A stretch of 64,000 nt of DNA from Ferirhizobium litorale. GTDB taxonomy: Bacteria > Pseudomonadota > Alphaproteobacteria > Rhizobiales > Rhizobiaceae. This document shows, one piece after another, positions 7,791-15,764 of this stretch (position 1 is its first letter; every line of letters starts with the position of its first letter). The translations under genes and the position numbers were made by a program. The DNA lies in the NCBI GenBank assembly GCA_030028905.1, contig JALDYZ010000010.1, forward strand, positions 1 through 64,000. The letters are read 5' to 3'. The notes under the pieces were generated by a model. It had not been told where the DNA came from. It did not search any database and saw nothing but the letters and a program-made list of their open reading frames with translations.

Positions 7791-8774
7791 TTATTCGATG
7801 CCGAGGTCCTTGCGTACTGTTTCATAGTTGTCGCGCAATGCGATCTGGCCGGCCGTCAGGATCAGCTTTTCTGGCTCCTTGCCGTTGGCAATCCAGTCAT
7901 ACATGTTGAGAGCAGTCTCGTAGCCATGGCGCTTCGGCGAGATGATCACGGTTCCGAAGAAGCCGGTCGCTGACGGCTTCTTGAATTCGTTGATCGCGGA
8001 ATCCGCGCCGCCGATGCCAACGCCGATCATGCTGTCAGCCGGAATGCCGACACTCTCGGTGGCGCGCACGGCGCCGAGGACGGCTTCGTCGTTCAGGCCG
8101 ACGGCAACCCATTTCTTGATACCGGCGTTCTTGTTGAGAACAACCGTCGATGCATTGAGTGCTGCTTCGGTGTCGGTCTTTGCCTGGGGCGCATCAAAGA
8201 TATTGGCTTCCGGGAAGCCGTTTGCCTTCAGTACCGAAAGAGCACCGTCTACGCGATCGACGGCGGTCGGGAGCTGGTCGTAGGAAACGCGGATCGCGCC
8301 GACGTCCTTCATGTCCCAGCCGCGCTTCTTGATCTCGTCGACGATCGTCTGGCCGACGGCCTCGCCGATCTTGGTGGCGGAAATGCCCATGTGCGGTACG
8401 TCTTCGATCGGGCTGCCGTCTGCATTGGCCAGCCGGTCGTCGACGGTCATGACCTTCAGGTGGTTTGCGGCGGCCTTGGCGACGATGCCCGGTCCAAGCT
8501 TGACGTCCGGCGTGCAGACGATGAAGCCCTGCGCGCCCTGCGCGCCAAGGTTGTCGATGGCCGACTGGAGCTTTTCGCCGTCCTCGGCGCCGATCTTGAC
8601 GAGCGTGAAGCCTTTTTCCTTGGCTGCTTCGTCAGCGAATTTCCATTCGTCCTGGAACCAGGGCTCTTCAGGTTGCTTGACGATAAAGCCGATTTTCACA
8701 TCAGCGGCGAAAGCCGATGTCGCGGCGAAAACGGCAACGGTACCAGCCAGTATAGCTGCTTTGATAAAGCACAT
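7791..8774 (-). CDS. araF: Sugar-binding periplasmic protein, AraF-like
   Basis: Periplasmic binding protein of 327 residues, first gene of the importer operon. Residues 1-23 are a signal peptide cleaved at AFA-AD. The mature N-terminus KIGFIVKQPEEPWFQDEWKF is very close to what I recall of AraF, the L-arabinose-binding protein of enteric bacteria, which also binds D-galactose. Other family blocks are FIVCTPDVKLG, VDDRLANADG and VAVGLNDEAVLGAVRATE. A GGGAGAG ribosome binding site precedes the ATG. With dgoD encoded divergently, D-galactose, L-arabinose or both are the likely cargo. Confidence 0.88.
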   Translation of the reverse strand: MCFIKAAILAGTVAVFAATSAFAADVKIGFIVKQPEEPWFQDEWKFADEAAKEKGFTLVKIGAEDGEKLQSAIDNLGAQGAQGFIVCTPDVKLGPGIVAKAAANHLKVMTVDDRLANADGSPIEDVPHMGISATKIGEAVGQTIVDEIKKRGWDMKDVGAIRVSYDQLPTAVDRVDGALSVLKANGFPEANIFDAPQAKTDTEAALNASTVVLNKNAGIKKWVAVGLNDEAVLGAVRATESVGIPADSMIGVGIGGADSAINEFKKPSATGFFGTVIISPKRHGYETALNMYDWIANGKEPEKLILTAGQIALRDNYETVRKDLGIE

Positions 8775-8829
8775 GTTCTCTCTCCCAATGGAAACTGCTC
8801 CCTGCAGTATCTTTTTGTGTAAGATGAAA

Positions 8830-8860
8830 CATCATACGAGTCAATTGCCTTTGTATGATG
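8830..8860. promoter_or_regulatory. Palindromic operator candidate in the divergent promoter
   Basis: An inverted repeat CATCATAC (8830-8837) and GTATGATG (8853-8860) is spaced by 15 bases between the divergent araF-like and FadR-type regulator genes. A third partial copy, GTATGA, lies at 8875-8880. It is the best candidate for the binding site of the regulator at 8979, which would let that protein control both directions. Only the symmetry is seen; binding is inferred. Confidence 0.5.
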
Positions 8861-8978
8861 ATTGATGTATCTGTGTATGACAGTGGAGAGCGCGCTGGCG
8901 ACGATCGTAGATGGTCGCCACAAAAATCAAACTGCGATAAGCATCGCAGTGCACTTTACGTGCAACGATAGGGTGGAG

Positions 8979-9749
8979 ATGGTGGTGCAGGGACAAGAAG
9001 AGCAGCCGGTGGCGGTTTCGGGCGAAAAGCCGGGCCGGCGGCCCCGCGTGCAGAAGAACGTAACGCGGACAATCGCGACGGACATCTGCGCCGATGTCTT
9101 TGCGGTCGGCACCTATCTTCCCACCGAGAACGAGCTTTGCGACCGCTACGGCGTCAGCCGCACGGTAATCCGGGAGTCGCTGAAGATTCTTGAATCGAAG
9201 GGCCTGGTGCGCGGGCGCTCGCGTGTCGGTACGATCGTCTGCCGCAAGGATGAATGGAATATTCTTGACCAGCAGGTCCTGGAATGGATCGGCCCGCGGA
9301 TTTTCGAGTTCGATCTGCTGACTTGCATTCTGGATGCGCGCCGGGCGATCGAGCCTTTCGCGGCGGAATTCGCGGCCGAGCGCGCAACGGTGCAGGAAAT
9401 TGCCGATATCGAGCGCGCCTGGCAGCAGATGCGCGATGCCGAAGGCGATGTGGAACGCTTCACGCAGGCGGATGTCGCCTTCCATGCCGGCCTGCTGAAG
9501 GCCAGCCACAACCAGGTCTTCGTGCAGCTCTCGAGCATCATCCAGGCGGCGCTGGAGTTTTCGCTGCATGCGTCGAACGAAGCTGCCGATGCGAGAGACG
9601 AGGCCGTCGATATCCACAGGATGCTGGTCGAGGCCTTGCGCATGCGCGACAAGGTCGCCGCCCGAGAATGTTCGCGCCGCATGCTGGAGATCGCCGCCCG
9701 TGATCTGTCCATTGCCGTGACCCGCCATCCGGCAAGCCCTTCGGCCTGA
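8979..9749 (+). CDS. GntR/FadR-family transcriptional regulator
   Basis: A 256-residue regulator. The N-terminal winged helix contains [20 protein letters not shown] followed by [21 protein letters not shown], the standard GntR DNA-binding module. The C-terminal FCD domain, about residues 110-240, is all-helical, with [15 protein letters not shown] and the metal-ligand type Asp/His positions [16 protein letters not shown] and [14 protein letters not shown] regulators of galactonate and other sugar-acid operons are known, so it probably senses an intermediate of this pathway. The ATG at 8979 follows GGTGGAG; longer frames upstream lack a site and run into the operator. It is likely autoregulated. 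Confidence 0.85.
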   Translation: MVVQGQEEQPVAVSGEKPGRRPRVQKNVTRTIATDICADVFAVGTYLPTENELCDRYGVSRTVIRESLKILESKGLVRGRSRVGTIVCRKDEWNILDQQVLEWIGPRIFEFDLLTCILDARRAIEPFAAEFAAERATVQEIADIERAWQQMRDAEGDVERFTQADVAFHAGLLKASHNQVFVQLSSIIQAALEFSLHASNEAADARDEAVDIHRMLVEALRMRDKVAARECSRRMLEIAARDLSIAVTRHPASPSA

Positions 9750-9804
9750 GTCCAATCTGGCTGTCGTGCCCCGTCTCGCTTCCCTATCCACAAGGTCAAG
9801 TCGC

Positions 9805-10953
9805 ATGAAAATCACCAAGCTCACCACCTATATCGTTCCGCCGCGCTGGCTGTTCCTGAAGGTCGAGACGGATGAGGGTATCGTCGGCTGGGGAGAGCCT
9901 GTGGTCGAGGGGCGCGCCTTGACGGTGCAGGCTGCCGTGCACGAACTGGAAGACTATATCATCGGCAAGGATCCCTTCCTGATCGAGGATCACTGGAACG
10001 TCATGTATCGCGGCGGTTTCTATCGTGGCGGCGCAGTTCACATGAGCGCGATCTCCGGCATCGATCAGGCCCTCTGGGATATCAAGGGCAAGGCGCTCGG
10101 TCAGCCGGTCCACTCGCTGCTCGGCGGCCGGGTCCGGGACAAGATCAAGGTCTATTCCTGGATCGGCGGCGATCGCCCGGCTGATGTGGCCAACAATGCG
10201 AAGGATGTCGTCGACCGCGGCTTCAAGGCGATCAAGCTCAACGGCTGCGAAGAGATGCAGATCGTCGACAGCTACCACAAGGTGGAAAAGGCCGTCGAGA
10301 CCATCGCGACCATCCGGGAAGCGGTCGGTCCCTATATCGGCATCGGCGTCGATTTCCACGGGCGCGTGCACAAGCCGATGGCGAAGGTGCTGGCCAAGGA
10401 GCTCGATCCCTACAAGCTGATGTTCATCGAAGAACCGGTTCTGTCGGAAAACAAGGAAGCCCTGCGCGACATCGTCAATCATACCGGAACGCCGATCGCA
10501 CTCGGGGAGCGGCTCTACTCGCGCTGGGACTTCAAGGAGGTCCTGTCCGACGGCTTCGTCGATATCATCCAGCCGGACCTGTCCCACGCCGGTGGCATTA
10601 CCGAATGCCGCAAGATCGCGGCGATGGCGGAGGCCTATGACGTGGCGCTGGCGCCGCATTGCCCGCTCGGCCCGATTGCCCTTGCCGCCTGCCTGCAGGT
10701 TGATGCAGTCAGCTACAATGCCTTCATCCAGGAGCAGAGCCTCGGTATCCACTACAACAAGAGCAACGACATCCTCGACTACATCTCCAACAAGGACGTC
10801 TTCCAGTATGCCGACGGTTTTGTCTCGATCCCGCAGGGGCCGGGTCTCGGCGTCGAAGTCGACGAGGCCTATGTCATCGAACGCGCCAAGGAAGGCCATC
10901 GCTGGCGCAACCCGATCTGGCGTCATGAAGATGGCAGCTTTGCCGAGTGGTGA
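9805..10953 (+). CDS. dgoD: D-galactonate dehydratase
   Basis: Enolase-superfamily dehydratase converting D-galactonate to 2-keto-3-deoxy-D-galactonate, step two of the De Ley-Doudoroff route. Its 382 residues equal the length of the Escherichia coli enzyme. The catalytic residues fall at the same numbers: metal ligands Asp183 (VDFHGR), Glu209 (FIEEPV) and Glu235 (GERLYS), and bases His185 and His285 (APHCPLGP). The start at MKITKLTTY is chosen because it matches the family. A longer frame from 9766 has no support. It follows the regulator and overlaps the start region of the dehydrogenase gene. Confidence 0.95.
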   Translation: MKITKLTTYIVPPRWLFLKVETDEGIVGWGEPVVEGRALTVQAAVHELEDYIIGKDPFLIEDHWNVMYRGGFYRGGAVHMSAISGIDQALWDIKGKALGQPVHSLLGGRVRDKIKVYSWIGGDRPADVANNAKDVVDRGFKAIKLNGCEEMQIVDSYHKVEKAVETIATIREAVGPYIGIGVDFHGRVHKPMAKVLAKELDPYKLMFIEEPVLSENKEALRDIVNHTGTPIALGERLYSRWDFKEVLSDGFVDIIQPDLSHAGGITECRKIAAMAEAYDVALAPHCPLGPIALAACLQVDAVSYNAFIQEQSLGIHYNKSNDILDYISNKDVFQYADGFVSIPQGPGLGVEVDEAYVIERAKEGHRWRNPIWRHEDGSFAEW

Positions 10954-10970
10954 TGCAAGAGGCTGATGCG

Positions 10971-11750
10971 ATGACGAACCGGTTGAAGGGCAAGCGGATC
11001 ATGATCACCGGCGCGGCGCAGGGCATCGGCCTTGCGATCGCGCGGGCCTGCGCCAAGGAAGGCGCAAGCCTGTTTCTCGTTGACCTTGACGGCGGTTTGC
11101 TGGAGAGGGAAGCCATTGCGTTGCAAGCCAGCAGCGCCGCCGTTGGATCCGCCGTCGCCAGCATCACCGATGCAACGGCAATTTCCGCGGCCGTTGAGCG
11201 TGCCGCGGTCGAGATCGGCCCGGTTAACGCACTGATCAACAACGCCGGCGTCAATGTTTTCCACGAACCGCTGGAGACCAGCGACGCGGAATGGCAGCGC
11301 TGCTTCGATATCAATCTGAAAGGCGCGTGGAACTGCGCAAAGGCGGTGCTGCCCGGCATGATCGGCCAGGGTGGCGGCGTCATCCTCAACATCGCCTCGA
11401 CCCACGCTTTCACCATCATTCCGCACACGTTCCCCTATCCGGTGGCCAAGCATGCCCTGTTGGGAATGACCAAGTCCCTCGGCATCGAATACGCGCCGCA
11501 GGGTGTGCGAGTGAACGCACTGGCGCCGGGCTATGTCCGGACGCAGAAGGCGACGGAATACTGGAACAGTTTCCCCGATCCTGTTGCCGCCGAGGCCGCG
11601 ACTATGAAATTGCATCCCGGCGGCCGTATCGCCACGGCGGAGGAGATCGCGCTTGCCGCACTGTTCATGATCTCCGACGAATGCCCGTTCATGAACGCCA
11701 CATGCCTGACGATCGACGGCGGCCTGAGCGTCTTGCACCACCCCGCCTGA
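10971..11750 (+). CDS. Short-chain dehydrogenase, probable sugar 1-dehydrogenase
   Basis: An SDR-family NAD(P)-dependent oxidoreductase of 259 residues. The cofactor motif is TGAAQGIG, followed by NNAGV, the catalytic Ser in NIASTHAF and YPVAK with the Tyr-Lys pair. The C-terminus has the tetramer motif DGGLSV. Next to dgoD it most plausibly oxidises galactose (or arabinose) to the lactone, supplying galactonate after hydrolysis. That role is inferred from position. ATG 10971 has AAGAGG nine bases upstream; ATG 10953, overlapping the dgoD stop, is the alternative. It ends the operon just before a strong hairpin. Confidence 0.85.
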   Translation: MTNRLKGKRIMITGAAQGIGLAIARACAKEGASLFLVDLDGGLLEREAIALQASSAAVGSAVASITDATAISAAVERAAVEIGPVNALINNAGVNVFHEPLETSDAEWQRCFDINLKGAWNCAKAVLPGMIGQGGGVILNIASTHAFTIIPHTFPYPVAKHALLGMTKSLGIEYAPQGVRVNALAPGYVRTQKATEYWNSFPDPVAAEAATMKLHPGGRIATAEEIALAALFMISDECPFMNATCLTIDGGLSVLHHPA

Positions 11751-11795
11751 TCGGGCGGCATCGCCGCTCAATACGTCGCTGATTTTGGCAACGAC

Positions 11796-11826
11796 CCGAC
11801 CGCAGATGCTTGCGGCCGGTTTGTTT
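11796..11826 (+). terminator. Rho-independent terminator candidate
   Basis: CCGACCGCA, a six-base loop and TGCGGCCGG form a nine-pair stem with one mismatch, followed by TTTGTTT. It lies 45 bases after the last gene of the dgoD operon. Confidence 0.65.
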
Positions 11827-12057
11827 CGCGTGGGCCTCGATATCAGTTTCATGCGCGGCCGCACCTGCACCTGTGAGGCAGGAAGACGATGAGACAATTT
11901 TTGCAATGCGAATTCGCCACGGGCATGAAGATTGGGCAGGTAATTCAATCTAGCGCCCCTCAGGCTGAGGGATTTGTGCGTGTCAGGTTCGATCGGTTCA
12001 AGAGCATGGCACTGATCTGTGTGAAGTTTTTCTGGAGTGTCTGTTTCGAGACTTAGC

Positions 12058-12386
12058 CTAGAAACCGGCGTCCGGCAGAGCGGCGACCAATCACTGACCT
12101 TCACCTACAGCACGGGCTCGTCCGCGTATCAGATCTCGAGATTGTAGCGGCCGCTGACAATATATCTAGATCCAAAAAGGAGCCGGAAACGCCGGCAGCC
12201 AAGATCGAGAACGTCGTTGTTCCGCCGATGGCGCTTCCGAACACGAATGTCGTGTCCTCCCCGGCTGGCTTCGATCCAGACGACATCTTCAGCAAGATTG
12301 AACGGCTTGCCGCTCTGCATTCCAAAGGCATTCTGTCCGACGACGAATTCGCAGCGAAGAAGACGGAGTTGCTTCAACGGCTGTAA
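12058..12386 (+). pseudogene. SHOCT-domain protein remnant, frameshifted
   Basis: The end is a clear SHOCT domain: FDPDDIFSKIERLAALHSKG then ILSDDEFAAKKTELLQRL with stop at 12384-12386. That frame runs back through AAAKIENVVV-like linker sequence to about 12123. The preceding segment GVRQSGDQSLTFTYSTGSSA, from 12067, is also protein-like but in another frame, closed by a TAG at 12145. One indel near 12125-12145 would rejoin them. SHOCT domains sit at the C-termini of many small bacterial proteins, often behind a PH-like domain. If translated from the ATG at 12228, only about 52 residues would be made. Confidence 0.55.
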
Positions 12387-12599
12387 TCATTGCTTGCCAG
12401 CGCCTTCTGAGCTTCCAGATCGTCGCCATGTGATCTGCAGCCACTTGCGGCTGATCAGCTGATCACGCTTAGGATGCCCTGGAGCGGCGCCAAGGAGTTC
12501 CCGACACATGCGTCATCCGATATCCTACAACCGATCGTATCCAGCCGACGGCTGGACGGCTTGAGAGTGTATCCCGGGCATCAGGTGAATGACGTTAGC

Positions 12600-13274
12600 C
12601 TACTGGATCTGTGGCGCTGCGCTCTTTTGGATCGTATTGAACTGGTCAGTGGCGGTGTATGCCTCGTTCTCAACCGAATCCCAGCTACTCAGATACCGTA
12701 TGGAAAACGTGCGCGTTCCCCAGTCGCGAAACTGCTGAACATGCTTGAGCTCATGAACCCATAGCCCAGGATCGCTAGCTGCAGCTTCATTCTTGAAAAT
12801 AACGGTGTCGATCAATGTAACAGCATCTGCGTCGCCAAACCGAAAGGCCAGGTTTGTGAGAGTCAGCGCGCCGCTGTCCCCGATCTTGAAAGCTACCATC
12901 TCATAGATCTGTTGGTCGTAGAAGTTCCCGAGCGCTTGACGAATAGCCGGCGGCATAGGCGACACCCCGCTGGAACGGGCGGCATTTCGCGATACGATTA
13001 GCCATTGCTGCACTGCCGCCGCAGCACCGGTCACGGCTTCGGCCTCCAGCCGAATGCGGTCTAACTCCTCTGCAATTTGCGCTATCTCCCGGCCGATATT
13101 GCGACGACTGTTTGGTGTATCGCTAATTGCCTGACCCGCGTCTCGCTCGACGTTGCGCATTCGTTCTGGATGGGTGATGTCGCCCATGGGATCCCACGCT
13201 GCAGCAAACGACGCAGTGAGTAGTAAGATCGTCATTGTCATCATTACGCGCGTTCTCGTGACTTGGCCCCTCAC
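12600..13274 (-). CDS. Secreted HExxH protein, DUF4157-like
   Basis: A 224-residue exported protein of unknown role. A signal peptide (residues about 1-28) follows an Arg-rich start. The GTG at 13274 is chosen because GGAGG lies six bases upstream. The C-terminal half holds WVHELKHVQQFRDWG, an HExxH zinc-metalloprotease motif, within a segment resembling DUF4157: IFKNEAAASDPGLWVHEL and SWDSVENEAY. The middle has a long helical stretch (RREIAQIAEELDRI type). DUF4157 domains occur in extracellular contractile injection systems and secreted toxins, but no such partner genes are next to it. Activity is not established. It stands alone among decayed genes. Confidence 0.6.
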   Translation of the reverse strand: MRGQVTRTRVMMTMTILLLTASFAAAWDPMGDITHPERMRNVERDAGQAISDTPNSRRNIGREIAQIAEELDRIRLEAEAVTGAAAAVQQWLIVSRNAARSSGVSPMPPAIRQALGNFYDQQIYEMVAFKIGDSGALTLTNLAFRFGDADAVTLIDTVIFKNEAAASDPGLWVHELKHVQQFRDWGTRTFSIRYLSSWDSVENEAYTATDQFNTIQKSAAPQIQ

Positions 13275-13413
13275 AACAGCCTCCTGGTACAATATCATCT
13301 GTATCTAATATTATCATTTACGATCCATACTCAATTGATCGGAAATCTTGCCGCGCCGGTGCAGCTATTGAAGGTATCGAGGGCTGCCAGCGCTTCTCGC
13401 GACCTACCACGCC

Positions 13414-13610
13414 ATGGACAAGCTGACGCCACGACAGGAAGCTTTCAGCCGCAAACTCGCCGAAGGGCGCGGCAGGCCTACATCGAGGCGGGCTATTCTC
13501 CGGGCACCGGAACCACCGCCGACGAGAATGCCTGCCGCCTAGCAAAGAATGACAAGGTTTCGGATCGCCTCGCCGAACTGCAACAGGAGGCGGCAGAAAA
13601 GAGCGCCAAG
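13414..13610 (+). pseudogene. Phage terminase small-subunit fragment
   Basis: The ATG at 13414 opens MDKLTPRQEAFSRKLAEG, the usual N-terminus of terminase small subunits. After a frameshift the text continues RQAYIEAGYSPGTGTTADEN and then ACRLAKNDKVSDRLAELQ, the helix-turn-helix region of the same family. The match fades at about 13610. It is a prophage relic. Confidence 0.6.
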
Positions 13611-14374
13611 GCGGGCCGGGGATGTCGGTCACCAGGACCTCCGCCGTCACTAGCAGGCCGGGGTGGCATGGGGAATTGCCGCGCGTGTACTCTTCGAACC
13701 TGCTGGCGGCAAAGGGACCGCGTGATGCCACGGTCAAAGGCGCGCCGTACAACGTCGCGGCCAGTCTCGAAAGTATCGGCGCCGCCGAAATTCTGCCAGG
13801 GACCGAGCGAAATCGGCGGAAGCTTGAGCCCGGAGCGCCTGTGAATTGGGAAAATGCATGTGTTGCACATATATAGGATCATCGTGGCGCAATCATGCTA
13901 TCGCTCCGGCAGGGCGACATGTTCGGCGACTATATCGACCCCGGCCAAGGCTTTGTGATTTTCCCGAACAAGGATGCCGTCCAGCCGTATCTGGGTCTAT
14001 GGCATCACCTTTGAATGGAATGCCGGGAAAGTCGCCTAAGCTCACCCACGTGTTTTGCTGGCCCTAGAAGGGTCCGCGATGTTCCTGCCGCTCAATCGGC
14101 CTGTGGCTTGACAGACACATCGATGGACACGTTGATGCACCCGACCCGAACAACATCATGAGGCGACGACCTCGGAAAGGACTATGACCCGGCAAGGATC
14201 TCGCAGGCGCTGAACAAGCATCCGAAATTAAAGGGCCGATTGACAGGCGCCTTTGCCCATGAAGGCCCTGAACATTAAAAGGGGGCACAGATATACGGTA
14301 AGGGGATCGAAGAGGGAACGCCTGACCGATTGGCGCGCACCGCGGCGCGACGGTGGCGGCTGGGCCCGTGCCGG
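13611..14374. other. Prophage or mobile-element debris, unrecognised
   Basis: No intact gene. A 39-codon frame at 13895-14014 reads MFGDYIDPGQGFVIFPNKDA near its start. A segment at about 14177-14277 ends SQALNKHPKLKGRLTGAF, out of frame with the sequence before it. Both look like decayed coding DNA, but I could not name a family. Confidence 0.4.
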
Positions 14375-14620
14375 CCCACGTTGAAACAACTTCCAAGGAG
14401 GGTGGCGCGGGCTTTGGGGTGGCTGGCTACCGCGAAAGATCTCGACGATGCGAATCGGACCGCCGCAATCCGGGCATGGCTCTCTCAAGGTGAGCGGGTG
14501 CGCTGGCGCTTGGCTCATCGGCCTGCGATGGCGCTTGCGCCCTAGCAATGCGCGGATCTTCGCGACATTACCTTGCGGCCTGCGCCGCAGCAATGGCGCA
14601 ATCCGTAGGATAGCACTTGG
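14375..14620 (-). pseudogene. IS91-family transposase, C-terminal fragment
   Basis: The minus strand reads GNVAKIRALLGRKR, then REPCPDCGGPIRIVEIFR and PPWKLFQRG. The C-x-x-C-G-G zinc-finger-like tail with (I/R)IVEIF after it is the usual C-terminus of rolling-circle IS91/IS801 transposases. Just upstream a YGL block in a different frame fits the HYGL segment, so it is also frameshifted. The catalytic HUH and Tyr regions are absent. Confidence 0.6.
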
Positions 14621-14736
14621 TTCAGGAAGCGCGAAGCCACTATGACAATGGTCCCATCCTGCGGCGTCTGCGAAATACCCATGGACCGTCGTGGGTCGAT
14701 GATTGCCGCCCGCCGAAACCGCAGGCAATACGCTGA

Positions 14737-15042
14737 TCAGCGCTTGCGCACGAATTCCGTGCGCAGGACCAGCCCCTTGATCGCGTCGTGGCGGCAGTCG
14801 ATTTCTTCTGGGTTGTCGGTGAGCCGGATCGACTTGATGACGGTGCCCTGCTTCAAGGTCTGGCCGGCGCCTTTGACCTTCAGGTCTTTGATCAGCACGA
14901 CAGAGTCGCCGTCAGTGAGAACATTACCGGAGGCATCGCGGGCTTTGGCTGCGTTCGCCTTCTCCGCAGCAAGGTCGGAGGCTGGCCGCCATTCGCCGGT
15001 CGCTTCGTCATAGCCGTAGTCATCGTCGTTCTGGTCGCTCAT
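14737..15042 (-). CDS. PhnA-domain protein
   Basis: A 101-residue cytoplasmic protein whose C-terminal two-thirds is the PhnA/YjdM domain: GNVLTDGDSVVLIKDLKVKG, then IRLTDNPEEIDCRHDAIKG and LRTEFVRKR. The N-terminal zinc ribbon of longer PhnA proteins is replaced by an acidic, Tyr-rich stretch (DDDYGYDEATGEWRP). Despite its historical link to phosphonate use, the biochemical role of this family is unsettled. The gene is single, with a region of no clear genes upstream. Confidence 0.8.
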   Translation of the reverse strand: MSDQNDDDYGYDEATGEWRPASDLAAEKANAAKARDASGNVLTDGDSVVLIKDLKVKGAGQTLKQGTVIKSIRLTDNPEEIDCRHDAIKGLVLRTEFVRKR

Positions 15043-15764
15043 CTCTTGTGTCCTTTCCTTGGGAGACCTTGCAATGGTCCATCATGTCAGGAGCGCATCT
15101 ATCGCGGAAAGCCTCCGAGAGCAAACCGCCGCCGCTTCCCCATCGAGAGCTCGACGGTGACCACCGGACAATCTTCCAGGCGGCGCGACGCGCTGTCGCC
15201 CATCTTGGCGCCAAAAGGTTGACGGTCTTCATGTTTCGATGCCGATCTCTGCGGGTGGGCCGCATCCGCGAAGAACTAAAACATTTGGCCGCCTAAGAGC
15301 GGCCGCTTCGATCAGCGGCGCCCGGATCATCCTCAATATCGGCATTGCCTTTGGCATCCGTTCGAGCGTAGCGCGGAGATGTGGACCATCCCTCGATGCT
15401 GCATTCCCCGGCGCCACGACTGCCCGGGAAACGGTCATTGTCCCGAAAGCCCAAGTGACGCTCGAGCGTGCGAACAGCCGTATGATGGGTCGCAGCCGCA
15501 ATTCTGCTGGGTAAATGACCCAACCGGATCGTGCTACGGATTTCAAAGTCCACATGCTCGACAAGGGCGAAACTGATGCGATGGTCACGCATTCCTCCAG
15601 GTATATTGAGGAATGGGAGTCCTACTGCGGCGGAGAAAAATATTACCAGCGGCTGGTCCAGCCGACCGTGACAGACGCCTCCGTGGACGTACAAGTGATT
15701 GACGCCACGTTCGTTTTAGCCTGTTATGCACACCATTGCTTGCATTTGGGCTTACATCTCATCC
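15043..15764. other. Long intergenic region before the VWA operon
   Basis: Several open frames exist on both strands, including one of 95 codons from 15515 that runs into the VWA gene. None has recognisable domains, good codon usage and a ribosome binding site together. The promoter of the VWA operon must lie here, but no clear -35/-10 pair stands out. Confidence 0.4.
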
